A stretch of 6,126 bases of DNA from Patescibacteria group bacterium (GCA_015485715.1 WFTA01000072.1:1-6126), one strand, 5' to 3'; positions 1-5,969 are shown, counted from the first letter of the stretch. Translations and numbers: made by a program. Notes: generated from the sequence alone by a model not told the origin.

Positions 1-1
1 A

Positions 2-472
2 GTAATAGCAATTATAGGATTACTTGCTACTTTAGCTGTAGTATCACTGAATAATGCCAGACAGAAATCACGAGATGCAAAGAGAGTGTCTGATATAAGG
101 CAGATTCAGACAGCTCTTGATTTGTATTTCTTGGATCAGAATAGTTATCCTACAGGTACAAATACAGCTTTGGGGATTTCTGCAACATGTTTAAGCAGTG
201 GTGACGGATTTGATACGGCCTGCAATAACGGGAAGTTATATATGGGGTTAATACCGCGAGATCCTTCTGCATCAGGGGCTGCGTCAGTATGTAGTGGTTC
301 AACTTCAGATTCTGAGGGATGTGACTATAGTTATAGCAGATTATCTGCTACTGTATATAGAATTTTCTTTTACCTTAAAGGATCGGTTGGAAATTTAAGT
401 GGAGGTCCACACTGTGCCAATCAGAATGGTATAGGAAACATATTGTCTGGAAACAATGCTGTATGTCCGTAG
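2..472 (+). CDS. Type IV pilin-like protein, 5' end cut by the window
   Basis: The frame is open from base 2, so the gene starts upstream of the window; 156 residues are visible. It begins inside the hydrophobic N-terminal helix (VIAIIGLLATLAVVSLNNA), which in class III-signal pilins follows the GFTLIE cleavage box; that box is off the window. The helix is followed by RQKSRDAKRVSDI and then ALDLYFLDQNSYPTG, a pattern common in small-genome bacterial major pilins. The globular part has six cysteines (about 63, 74, 97, 107, 138 and 155 of the visible protein), enough for three disulfides outside the cell. An internal GTG at 86 is not the start, because it would delete the membrane helix. The next gene is a clear paralog: both share SDxxxIxxALxLYFLDxNxYPxG, a CLS...C pair and YMxxIPxxP. 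By family knowledge this is a pilus shaft or major pseudopilin subunit processed by the PilD encoded downstream. Which pilus subtype it belongs to cannot be told from this fragment. Confidence 0.9.
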   Translation, partial: VIAIIGLLATLAVVSLNNARQKSRDAKRVSDIRQIQTALDLYFLDQNSYPTGTNTALGISATCLSSGDGFDTACNNGKLYMGLIPRDPSASGAASVCSGSTSDSEGCDYSYSRLSATVYRIFFYLKGSVGNLSGGPHCANQNGIGNILSGNNAVCP

Positions 473-518
473 AGTATGAGAGGGGATTGTATATATTATT
501 GAATTGATTGCTGTAATT

Positions 519-959
519 ATGAGAAGAAAGGGGTTTACAAGGCTGGAGATGATGTCTGTATTTACTTTGGCTATTTTTTTATCTTTATTGATTGCATTGG
601 GATTTGAACAGGCAAGGATAAAATCATATGACAGCAGAAGACTTAGCGATGTCTTTGCCATTAAGAAGGCTCTGGAGTTGTATTTTTTGGATAATAATAC
701 ATACCCCAAAGGATTTAATGTAATTTTGGGAGAGACTGGTGCGAGGTGTTTATCAAAGAGCGGATTTCAGGATGAATGCAGGAAAAGAGAACCTATTTAT
801 ATGAGTCGTATACCCAAAAGCCCCGGAAGTGATAGTTTTTCCTATATTTACACAAGCTCTGCAAGCACCAATACATATATGTTGATATTTTATTTACAGA
901 CAGATATGGGCCAATACAGATCAGGACAGCGGATTTTGACCCCTGATGGGATTAAGTAA
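519..959 (+). CDS. Type IV pilin-like protein, paralog of the preceding gene
   Basis: The ATG at 519 gives 146 residues with a classic short prepilin leader: MRRKG, cleavage after Gly5, then FTRLE with Glu at mature position +5, then the hydrophobic helix MMSVFTLAIFLSLLIALGF. An in-frame TTG at 504 would add five residues, but the ATG gives the canonical leader and is preferred. No clear Shine-Dalgarno precedes it. Residues 43-65 (SDVFAIKKALELYFLDNNTYPKG) align with the preceding pilin. Cys77 and Cys87 match that protein's first cysteine pair, but the other four cysteines are missing and the C-terminus is shorter. Arg at mature +3, inside what should be a membrane helix, is unusual, since this position is normally Leu. 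The gene overlaps pilD by 14 nt, so the two are probably translationally coupled. It is likely a second shaft-type or minor pilin. It could also be a diverging duplicate with reduced function. Confidence 0.85.
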   Translation: MRRKGFTRLEMMSVFTLAIFLSLLIALGFEQARIKSYDSRRLSDVFAIKKALELYFLDNNTYPKGFNVILGETGARCLSKSGFQDECRKREPIYMSRIPKSPGSDSFSYIYTSSASTNTYMLIFYLQTDMGQYRSGQRILTPDGIK

Positions 960-1776
960 TTTATTTAATATGCTGTATGTTTTTTCATTTATTTTTGGAA
1001 GTATAGCTGGAAGTTTTCTAAATAGTGTAATATATAGAACTTACACAGGACAATCTTTTTTGATTGGCAGGTCTTTTTGTCCTGCATGTAAAAAAACATT
1101 AAAATGGTACGAACTTATTCCTGTTATTAGTTTTTTGATTCAAAGAGGGAAATGCAGGGGTTGTTCCCAGAAAATATCTCCAATATATCCTTTGGTTGAG
1201 ATAATAAGCGGACTGCTGACTGTAGGTGTGGTTTATTTTAGTATAAGCAACTGTACAGGAATGTGTGATAAAGTTTATTTTTTAATATTAAGAGATTTGT
1301 TTGCAATTTATCTCCTGGTTGTATTATTTGTATATGATTTAAAATGGAAGCTGGTACCTGATAAAATAATCCTTCCTGCTATAGGATTTTTTTTAATATA
1401 TAATATTTTGCTTTATTTGTTTAATATATCTGATATATCTATAATTGATATGATTGTTGGAGTATTGGTTGGTGGTGGTTTTTTTGCAGCTCAATTCTGG
1501 ATATCAAAAGGCAGATGGGTAGGTGGAGGTGATGTGAGAATGGGTGCACTTATGGGTGTTATTTTAGGCTGGTCTGATATTGTTGTAGCATTGGTGATAG
1601 CATATGTTTTGGGAAGCTTTATATCAATGTTTTTACTTTTATGGAAAAAAATTGGCCTTCAGCATAGAATTCCATTTGTACCTTTTCTTGCTGTATCAAC
1701 CTTGATTACTATGTATTGGGGAGAATTTATTGTACAATATTATTTTGATTTGGTTAATATATTGGTTGGTATTTAA
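946..1776 (+). CDS. pilD: Prepilin peptidase / N-methyltransferase (PilD, type IV leader peptidase)
   Basis: This polytopic inner-membrane aspartyl protease of 276 residues cleaves prepilin leaders after Gly and N-methylates the new N-terminus. The N-terminal segment FGSIAGSFLNSVIYR is the family's usual opening. A zinc-type pair of CxxC motifs lies at C45/C48 and C70/C73, followed by the conserved ISPIYPLVEIISG. The two catalytic aspartates are visible: D131 in YDLKWKLVPD and D196 in the GGGDVRMGALMG (GxGD) motif. IPFVPFLAVST near residues 242-252 is the conserved last membrane region. Length is typical. The ATG at 946 overlaps the pilin before it; an alternative ATG at 970 would avoid the overlap and still keep all motifs. 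Neither has a clear Shine-Dalgarno. The next gene begins 1 nt after the stop. Its substrates are probably the pilins encoded on both sides. Confidence 0.97.
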   Translation: MGLSNLFNMLYVFSFIFGSIAGSFLNSVIYRTYTGQSFLIGRSFCPACKKTLKWYELIPVISFLIQRGKCRGCSQKISPIYPLVEIISGLLTVGVVYFSISNCTGMCDKVYFLILRDLFAIYLLVVLFVYDLKWKLVPDKIILPAIGFFLIYNILLYLFNISDISIIDMIVGVLVGGGFFAAQFWISKGRWVGGGDVRMGALMGVILGWSDIVVALVIAYVLGSFISMFLLLWKKIGLQHRIPFVPFLAVSTLITMYWGEFIVQYYFDLVNILVGI

Positions 1777-1777
1777 T

Positions 1778-2341
1778 ATGCAAGCTAAAAAATATAAAAT
1801 ATCTGGCAATGGTTTCACTTTGGTAGAGGTTTTGGTATCACTGTCTATTATTGTTTTATTGGGTGCAACATTGGCAGTGAGATTTAATAGTTTAAATATA
1901 AATGTTGATCTTGATTTAGCCACTGAAGAATTGATATTCAATATGCGTCAGGCCCATTTATTTTCTTTAACAGGTCAGACCAGTGGAGGCATAAGGCCCG
2001 ATGGAGGATGGGGTATAAGGATAAGACAGTGCAATGCTGGTGACTGCTCCTATTTCGTGTTTGCTGATCTTGTGCCAGCAGGAGGAAACAGGGTATATGA
2101 TAATGTAGGAGATGAAAAGATGGTTACTGTTGGTATTACAGATAAAGTATACATATCACAGGTTGAGCCCGCAACATCCGGTGTTCTTGATATTGTATTT
2201 GCAATACCTCAAGGAGAGGTATATTTTAATGGATCAACTACATTTGCTTCAGCAACCATTACTATTTCCAGTGTGATAGATTCAAGCAAAAGACAAATAG
2301 TTATCAAAAGAGATGGTTCCAGAATTAAAGTATTAAAATGA
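1778..2341 (+). CDS. Minor pseudopilin, FimT/GspH-like
   Basis: The protein has 187 residues starting at the ATG 1 nt after the pilD stop. The frame is open further upstream (ATG at 1730), but that would bury the leader, so 1778 is chosen. The leader MQAKKYKISGNG is followed by FTLVEVLVSLSIIVLLGATL, with cleavage after Gly12 and Glu17 at mature +5. After the helix, LATEELIFNMRQAHLFSLTGQ resembles the FimT/GspH stretch that links the helix to the beta-sandwich. GGIRPDGGWGIRI and a beta-rich remainder follow. Cys85 and Cys90 are close enough for a small disulfide loop. Position as first of four minor pseudopilins matches the gspH-I-J-K or fimT-pilV-W-X order, which supports the assignment more than sequence alone. 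The likely role is in the priming complex at the tip of the pilus or pseudopilus. Confidence 0.85.
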   Translation: MQAKKYKISGNGFTLVEVLVSLSIIVLLGATLAVRFNSLNINVDLDLATEELIFNMRQAHLFSLTGQTSGGIRPDGGWGIRIRQCNAGDCSYFVFADLVPAGGNRVYDNVGDEKMVTVGITDKVYISQVEPATSGVLDIVFAIPQGEVYFNGSTTFASATITISSVIDSSKRQIVIKRDGSRIKVLK

Positions 2342-2342
2342 T

Positions 2343-2837
2343 ATGAACAGAGGATTTAGTCTGATAGAAACAATTATAGCACTTTCTATACTTATAGTGG
2401 GTATTTTAGCAGGACTAACTTTAACTCAAAGATCTGTTCAAACCAGTAAAATCAATGAGGATGTTGTCATTGCTGTTAATCTGGCAAGAGAAGGTATAGA
2501 ACTCGTAAGGGCAATAAGAGATTCCAGAAATTTAGGATTTTCTACTTTGGTAGATGGTGATTATATTGTAGATACAGATGCTAATTTTAATATTTCAACT
2601 CAGGCTGATAGTTCTGACGTAAAGTTGTGTAACAATTGCAGGTTGTATTTTATGAACGGAAAGTATGTACACAACCAAGCAGGTTCTCCAACCATTTTCA
2701 GAAGAATGGTGAATATCTCAAGCGGGTCAAATTTATCTTGTGGTGGGGTTTGTGAGAAGATTGTTACAGTATATGTATTTCGCGAGGGAAGCCCTAATCC
2801 TTATAAACTAGTTGTTCATCTAACTAATTGGAGATGA
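2343..2837 (+). CDS. Minor pseudopilin, PilV/GspI-like
   Basis: The protein has 164 residues with the very short leader MNRG, cleavage after Gly4, and FSLIETIIALSILIVGILAG with Glu9 at mature +5. The segment VNLAREGIELVRAIRDSRN (about 45-63) is the hallmark following the helix in PilV-type prepilins of compact bacterial genomes. Four cysteines occur as two close pairs, CNNC (96/99) and CGGVC (133/137). The C-terminus VVHLTNWR is a typical final beta-strand ending. The start codon is separated from the previous TGA by one base (TGATATG), so translational coupling is likely. In type II secretion the GspI partner nucleates the I-J-K tip, and the same role is inferred here from gene order. Confidence 0.87.
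   Translation: MNRGFSLIETIIALSILIVGILAGLTLTQRSVQTSKINEDVVIAVNLAREGIELVRAIRDSRNLGFSTLVDGDYIVDTDANFNISTQADSSDVKLCNNCRLYFMNGKYVHNQAGSPTIFRRMVNISSGSNLSCGGVCEKIVTVYVFREGSPNPYKLVVHLTNWR
2830..2833 (+). promoter_or_regulatory. Shine-Dalgarno (GGAG) for the PilW/GspJ-like gene
   Basis: GGAG lies 5 nt before the ATG at 2839, inside the last codons of the previous gene. It is one of only two convincing ribosome binding sites in the operon. The other is GGAAG at 3373-3377, before the PilX/GspK-like gene. Confidence 0.6.
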
Positions 2838-2838
2838 T

Positions 2839-3384
2839 ATGATATTAAAAGCTGACAATAAAGGATTTAGTCTTATGGAGGTTATTGTTGCAATGGGTGT
2901 TTTTGCTGTGATAGTTGGATCTAGTCTGGGTATTTTTTCATTGGTTGTCAGAAGTCAGAGACAGGCATTATTAAAGGCTAAGATACAAAGAGAGGCTCAG
3001 TTGATTATGGAGGTTATGGTGAAAAAAGTTAGAACATCGAGGATAGATTATCAGTATTATACCAGCGGTATAGTCAATCCTCTTAATGAGCTTGCGTTGT
3101 TAGACGTAAATGATGACAGAACAGTGTTTGCATTGGATAGTGTAAATAAAAATATAATTTTGACTTTGAATAATAACGCTCCTGTGGTAATGAATTCTTC
3201 TGATGTTCAGGTAGATGATTTAAGGTTTTATATAGAGCCGACAACCAATCCTTTGCAGGGAGGAAATTTTCCCAGCAATCAACCAAGAGTTACTATTATA
3301 ATTAAAATAAGCGCCCAAGATATTGGTAAATATACCTCTATAACAGTTCAACAAACAATACCTCAAAGGGCTGGAAGTTATTAA
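2839..3384 (+). CDS. Minor pseudopilin, PilW/GspJ-like
   Basis: The protein has 181 residues. The leader MILKADNKG is followed by FSLMEVIVAMGVFAVIVGSS, with cleavage after Gly9 and Glu14 at mature +5. Downstream of the helix, VVRSQRQALLKAKIQREAQL continues as an amphipathic alpha-1 helix, then MEVMVKKVRTSRIDY and a beta-rich domain. Unlike its neighbours it has no cysteine. The start follows the previous TGA by one base and has a good GGAG site, which fixes the start. Third place in the H-I-J-K order supports the PilW/GspJ call. Within prepilin-type proteins the subfamily is less certain than the general class. Confidence 0.85.
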   Translation: MILKADNKGFSLMEVIVAMGVFAVIVGSSLGIFSLVVRSQRQALLKAKIQREAQLIMEVMVKKVRTSRIDYQYYTSGIVNPLNELALLDVNDDRTVFALDSVNKNIILTLNNNAPVVMNSSDVQVDDLRFYIEPTTNPLQGGNFPSNQPRVTIIIKISAQDIGKYTSITVQQTIPQRAGSY

Positions 3385-3385
3385 C

Positions 3386-4132
3386 ATGATTAAAGATTTA
3401 CTAAAAAACAATTCAGGACTTACATCTTTGTTGTCAGTGACTATATTAGTTGCTGTTACAGGACTTGCTCTTATAATTGCAAACTCTAATCTGGTAATCC
3501 TAAGAGTGAATAAATCAATAGGAGGATCAGAAAAAGCCATATATGCGGCTGAAACAGCGGCAGAAATAACTATTTTTCAGATAGAAAAGGAGGGTAAGGG
3601 ATTAAATTTACCCAAAATAACAGACAAAGTTATGGATGGTGATACAGGTGTTACGTGGAGTAGAGAGGTCATTGTGTCTTATAAAACACCGGGAGTATGC
3701 AATGCTTTTGTTCCCAAACCCATATGCAGCAATAATGATGACAATATAAGAAGTTCAAATATATTATATGTTACTTTAAATGGGGGACAGAGTTTTCAGT
3801 TTGACCTGAATATAGCAGGGGCTGATTATCCTGATAGACTTCAGATTTCTTGGACAGGGTCAGGAACAAGTGTCTTGGTGTATAGTTCTGCCGGACAGAC
3901 AGAATACACATCATCACCAGTAACCATACCTGCATCAGGTACGCTGGATCCTGTACTTGGTTATAGGATAAAAATTACAAACAATTCAGGCAACACTGTT
4001 ACATATGCATTGAGGCCACAGGGTGGTGCAACAACAGATTTGCCCATGGGCCTTTTGATAAGGACAGAAGGAAAATATCAAAGCTATATTAGAAAACTTG
4101 AAATAGTACGACCGGCATGGATTATATATTAA
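3386..4132 (+). CDS. Minor pseudopilin, PilX/GspK-like
   Basis: The protein has 248 residues, the largest of the pseudopilins here. After the short basic MIKDLLKNNSG comes LTSLLSVTILVAVTGLALII, one membrane helix with probable cleavage after Gly11. Mature position +5 is Leu16, not Glu. Absence of Glu+5 is a known property of GspK, the tip-capping pseudopilin. SEKAIYAAETAAEITIFQIE (about 48-67) is the PilX/GspK-type segment where the helix leaves the membrane. A large, mostly beta C-terminal domain (about 125-248) ends in GKYQSYIRKLEIVRPAW, a common ending in this group. The start lies 1 nt after the previous stop, with GGAAG 8 nt upstream. It is the last gene of the operon, 31 nt from the convergent tyrS end. 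A strong hairpin plus T-run terminator was not found after it. Confidence 0.8.
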   Translation: MIKDLLKNNSGLTSLLSVTILVAVTGLALIIANSNLVILRVNKSIGGSEKAIYAAETAAEITIFQIEKEGKGLNLPKITDKVMDGDTGVTWSREVIVSYKTPGVCNAFVPKPICSNNDDNIRSSNILYVTLNGGQSFQFDLNIAGADYPDRLQISWTGSGTSVLVYSSAGQTEYTSSPVTIPASGTLDPVLGYRIKITNNSGNTVTYALRPQGGATTDLPMGLLIRTEGKYQSYIRKLEIVRPAWIIY

Positions 4133-4163
4133 GCTGTATGCTAGTTATAGCAACAACGTCAGA

Positions 4164-5405
4164 CTACTTTAGAATCACCAAAGCATAATTTTTCTTTCCT
4201 CTTCTTATAAGTAGATATTTGTTGTAGATAGCTGTAGATTTATCTATAGTTTTGTCAGATGATGTTTTGCCGTTTATGTTTACTGCTCTATTGGCTATAA
4301 ATTCTCTTGCTTGTTTTTTAGATGAGGCAAGATTTGATTTTACTAAGATGTCTTCCAGAGAGTCATCATCTTGGATATTCACGGTTGGTATTATTTTAGT
4401 CATCTCAACAAAATCTTTCTCTTTGAGATTTTCAACACCTTCTCCAAAAAGGGCAGTGGATATTCTTTCTACCTGCCGGGCAATATCTTTTCCATGGACA
4501 TATTCGGTAACAAGTTTGGCCAGAGTTTTTTGCGCAGTTCTTTTTTCAGGATTTGTTTTTAATTCGTTTTTCAGCTTTTCTATTTCTTCTAAAGGCAGAA
4601 AAGTATAGTATTTAAGAAGCTTGATTACATCTTTGTCATCAGTATTAATCCAAAATTGGTAAAAATGATAAGGAATTGTTTTTTCTTTATCAAGCCATAT
4701 AGCTCCTCCTTCTGATTTGCCAAATTTAGTACCGTCTGATTTGGTAATAAGAGGAAGTGTCAGGCCATAGGCCTGTTTGCCCAGTTTTTTTCTTATGAGG
4801 TCAGTTCCTGCTGTGATGTTACCCCATTGATCGCTACCTCCTATTTGCAGAATACAGTTGTGTTTTTGATAAAGGTTTAGATAGTCATATGCCTGAAGCA
4901 GCATGTAGCTGAATTCAGTATAAGAGATTCCGGTTTGAAGTCTGGATTTGACTGATTCCTTGTCAAGCATTTCATTTATAGAGAAGTGTTTCCCAATATC
5001 TCTTAGGAAAGATATAAGCTTTTCTTTTTGCAGCCAATTATAATTGTTTTCCAGAATAGCTTTATTTTCGCTATCAAAATCCAAAAATCTTTGGAGCTGG
5101 GTTTTTATTTTTTCAGACCACATCTGAACAACTTCCTCTGTGTTTAACTGTCTTTCCTCAGATTTGCCGCTTGGATCTCCTATCAACCCTGTACCACCTC
5201 CTACAAGCGCTATGACTTTATGCCCTGCAAGCTGAAATCTGCGCAGAGTTACTATAATAAATAAATTACCAAGATGAAGGCTTTCAGCTGTGGGATCAAA
5301 ACCAGCATAGAGACATATTTTATCTTGTATTTTCTTTTTTAATTCATCGATGTTTGTGCACTGATATATAATCCCTCTTTGATTTAGATCATCTATAATG
5401 TTCAT
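4164..5405 (-). CDS. tyrS: Tyrosyl-tRNA synthetase (TyrRS)
   Basis: This cytoplasmic class I aminoacyl-tRNA synthetase of 413 residues charges tRNA-Tyr with tyrosine using ATP. YAGFDPTAESLHLGN (33-47) carries the HIGH-type motif as HLGN. TKFGKSEGG (226-234) is the KMSKS equivalent. GGSDQWGNITAG (189-200) is the TyrRS signature. Expected tyrosine-pocket residues are present: Y33, D77, Y167, Q171, D174, D192 and Q193. The C-terminal S4 RNA-binding domain spans about 348-413 (SLEDILVKSNLASSKKQARE onward). Nothing is missing. The start ATG has no Shine-Dalgarno, and the leader upstream lacks a T-box. Its cognate tRNA-Tyr lies 200 nt upstream on the same strand, and the leader in between contains a duplicated 3' end of that tRNA. 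Confidence 0.99.
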   Translation of the reverse strand: MNIIDDLNQRGIIYQCTNIDELKKKIQDKICLYAGFDPTAESLHLGNLFIIVTLRRFQLAGHKVIALVGGGTGLIGDPSGKSEERQLNTEEVVQMWSEKIKTQLQRFLDFDSENKAILENNYNWLQKEKLISFLRDIGKHFSINEMLDKESVKSRLQTGISYTEFSYMLLQAYDYLNLYQKHNCILQIGGSDQWGNITAGTDLIRKKLGKQAYGLTLPLITKSDGTKFGKSEGGAIWLDKEKTIPYHFYQFWINTDDKDVIKLLKYYTFLPLEEIEKLKNELKTNPEKRTAQKTLAKLVTEYVHGKDIARQVERISTALFGEGVENLKEKDFVEMTKIIPTVNIQDDDSLEDILVKSNLASSKKQAREFIANRAVNINGKTSSDKTIDKSTAIYNKYLLIRRGKKNYALVILK

Positions 5406-5411
5406 AAAAGG

Positions 5412-5425
5412 TTAAGCCGGTTTAA
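5412..5425. other. Short dyad in the tyrS leader
   Basis: TTAAGCCGGTTTAA is a loopless 14-bp dyad with six Watson-Crick pairs and one G-T pair, ending 7 nt before the tyrS ATG. It could be an operator or could limit ribosome access in the leader, but there is no other support and it may be chance in AT-rich DNA. Confidence 0.25.
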
Positions 5426-5468
5426 GTATTTAATTATTATTTAGAGTTTTTGTATTTTTAGAAATTTC

Positions 5469-5559
5469 TTGTCCAGGGAGAGGGATTCGCCCTGATATAC
5501 ATCAGGGCGCCCTGTCGAATTTACCCCGTCGTATGACTCGGGTGACAGGGCGAACTCCC
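5469..5559 (-). pseudogene. tRNA-Tyr 3' fragment interrupted by a palindromic insert
   Basis: Positions 5469-5489 are identical over 21 nt to 5603-5623, the 3' end of the intact tRNA-Tyr: half of the T-loop, the T-stem 3' strand, the acceptor 3' strand, the discriminator and the first downstream bases. Read on the minus strand, the fragment is GGGAG-TTCG, then a 63-nt palindromic insert, then AATCCCTC-TCCCTGG-A. Removing the insert restores a T-arm-like sequence with one stem mismatch (GGGAG instead of GGGGG). Nothing resembling the D-arm, anticodon arm or 5' acceptor strand precedes it, so it cannot be a tRNA by itself. It sits in the tyrS leader, 64-154 nt from the start codon. It is either a leftover of element insertion or recombination, or a retained tRNA mimic. 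Confidence 0.75.
5488..5552. repeat. Palindromic element, 63-nt nested form
   Basis: Hairpin 1 (5488-5509) is a perfect 9-bp stem CGCCCTGAT/ATCAGGGCG with loop ATAC. Hairpin 2 (5508-5552) has a perfect 9-bp stem CGCCCTGTC/GACAGGGCG and shares the CG with hairpin 1. Its loop GAAT is followed by 23 extra bases (5521-5543), which themselves fold: ACCC/GGGT and GTC/GAC around loop GTAT. The element lies exactly between TTCG and AA of a tRNA T-loop sequence. Bases 5479-5520 are identical to 5999-6040, so this is a second copy of the element at the window end with an added nested palindrome. Confidence 0.9.
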
Positions 5560-5574
5560 TTGAGATAAATATCA

Positions 5575-5590
5575 ATTATTTGTGAATAAT
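5575..5590. other. AT-rich hairpin downstream of tRNA-Tyr
   Basis: ATTATT-TGTG-AATAAT is a perfect 6-bp inverted repeat 16 nt beyond the tRNA 3' end. It might slow or end the tRNA transcript, but it has no GC-rich stem or clear T-run, so a terminator role is only possible. Confidence 0.25.
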
Positions 5591-5605
5591 CATATCAATG
5601 TTTTG

Positions 5606-5688
5606 TCCAGGGAGAGGGATTCGAACCCCCGAAGGCATACGCCAGCAGGTTTACAGCCTGCCCCCGTTGACCACTTGGGTATCCCTGG
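5606..5688 (-). tRNA. tRNA-Tyr (anticodon GTA)
   Basis: This 83-nt class II tRNA is complete. The acceptor strands CCAGGGA (5688-5682) and TCCCTGG (5613-5607) pair perfectly, followed by discriminator A (5606). The anticodon stem is GCAGG/CCTGC with loop CTGTAAA, giving anticodon GTA at 5654-5652, which reads tyrosine codons. The long variable arm GGC-GTAT-GCC is typical of bacterial tRNA-Tyr. The T-arm is GGGGG-TTCGAAT-CCCTC with one G-T pair. CCA is not encoded. The 5' end begins 3 nt after the stop codon of the GIY-YIG gene, and tyrS follows 200 nt downstream on the same strand, a cognate tRNA/synthetase arrangement. Its first 67 nt are repeated exactly near the window end, and its last part is repeated in the tyrS leader. 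Confidence 0.97.
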
Positions 5689-5700
5689 TTATTACAGAAC
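5622..5700 (-). repeat. 79-nt direct repeat, copy A (nuclease 3' end plus tRNA-Tyr nt 1-67)
   Basis: This is identical base for base to 6048-6126 (offset 426). On the minus strand it begins with the last codons of the GIY-YIG gene (GTT CTG TAA), a second TAA, then tRNA-Tyr from nucleotide 1 to the TTCG of the T-loop. The match ends inside the T-loop, exactly where the other copy has its palindromic insert. Confidence 0.95.
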
Positions 5701-5958
5701 TATATTATAATTTTTTAGTATATCTCTGATTTGTTTTTTAAGCAACTGTTTGCCTTCTGATGTTTTCAGGAATTTTTCCCTTCTTTTTGCATCGGATTTT
5801 AAAATATACGCTTCATAATGTATTATTTGCAAGGGTCTTCTGTATTTGGTGGATTGAACTTTTCCGTATAGATGCTCTTTGTATCTGTTTTTTAAATTTT
5901 TAGTATATCCAGTATATAATTGATTATTGTTCAATTTTAAAATATATACATAGTACAT
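5692..5958 (-). CDS. Small GIY-YIG domain nuclease
   Basis: The protein has 88 residues and is a single GIY-YIG domain of the YhbQ/UPF0213-like stand-alone type. MYYVYIL (1-7) stands for the GIY strand and LYTGYT (14-19) for the YIG strand. Expected catalytic-type residues are Y5, Y15, R25 (in NLKNRYKEH, with H29) and E61 in AKRREKFLK. GKVQSTKYRRPLQIIHYEAY (32-51) is the family's conserved middle. Family members cut DNA or structured nucleic acid using a metal ion; the actual substrate here is unknown. There is no added DNA-binding domain, unlike classic intron-encoded homing enzymes. It has no Shine-Dalgarno and ends TAATAA, 3 nt before tRNA-Tyr. It lies between two tRNA-Tyr copies, in the position of a mobile element's nuclease. 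A housekeeping repair function is the alternative. Confidence 0.93.
   Translation of the reverse strand: MYYVYILKLNNNQLYTGYTKNLKNRYKEHLYGKVQSTKYRRPLQIIHYEAYILKSDAKRREKFLKTSEGKQLLKKQIRDILKNYNIVL
5704..5709 (-). promoter_or_regulatory. Candidate -10 box for tRNA-Tyr inside the nuclease gene
   Basis: TATAAT on the minus strand is made of the Tyr85-Asn86 codons of the GIY-YIG gene. A start about 7 nt downstream would give a transcript beginning some 8 nt before the tRNA. No good -35 hexamer is seen at 16-18 nt spacing. In DNA this AT-rich a perfect -10 alone is weak evidence. Confidence 0.3.
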
Positions 5959-5969
5959 ATTTGTTATTG

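Noticed and set aside
86..472. GTG at 86 as the start of the first pilin
   Set aside because: It would remove the hydrophobic pilin helix encoded from base 2 in the same frame. The gene simply begins before the window.
395..709. Open frame on the minus strand across the two pilin genes
   Set aside because: It lies antisense to two well-supported pilins, has no recognisable domain, and spans the gap between them.
2339..2841. Alternative genetic code with TGA read as glycine (as in Gracilibacteria/SR1)
   Set aside because: TGA at 2339 and 2835 ends two genes, each followed after one base by the next gene's ATG and prepilin leader, so TGA is a stop here.
3083..3540. Two minus-strand open frames across the PilW-like and PilX-like genes
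   Set aside because: They are antisense to clear pseudopilin genes, with low-complexity content and no motifs.
4139..4152. Hairpin TGCTA-GTTA-TAGCA as terminator between the convergent operons
   Set aside because: The stem is only 5 bp and no T-run follows on either strand. It is too weak to call.
4252..4608. Open frames on the plus strand inside tyrS (also 4371-4562)
   Set aside because: They are antisense to the fully conserved tyrS coding region and show no protein family features.
5406..5605. T-box riboswitch in the tyrS leader
   Set aside because: No T-box consensus (AGGGTGG-type) or specifier/antiterminator layout is seen. The tRNA-like match here is a duplicated tRNA end, not a T-box.
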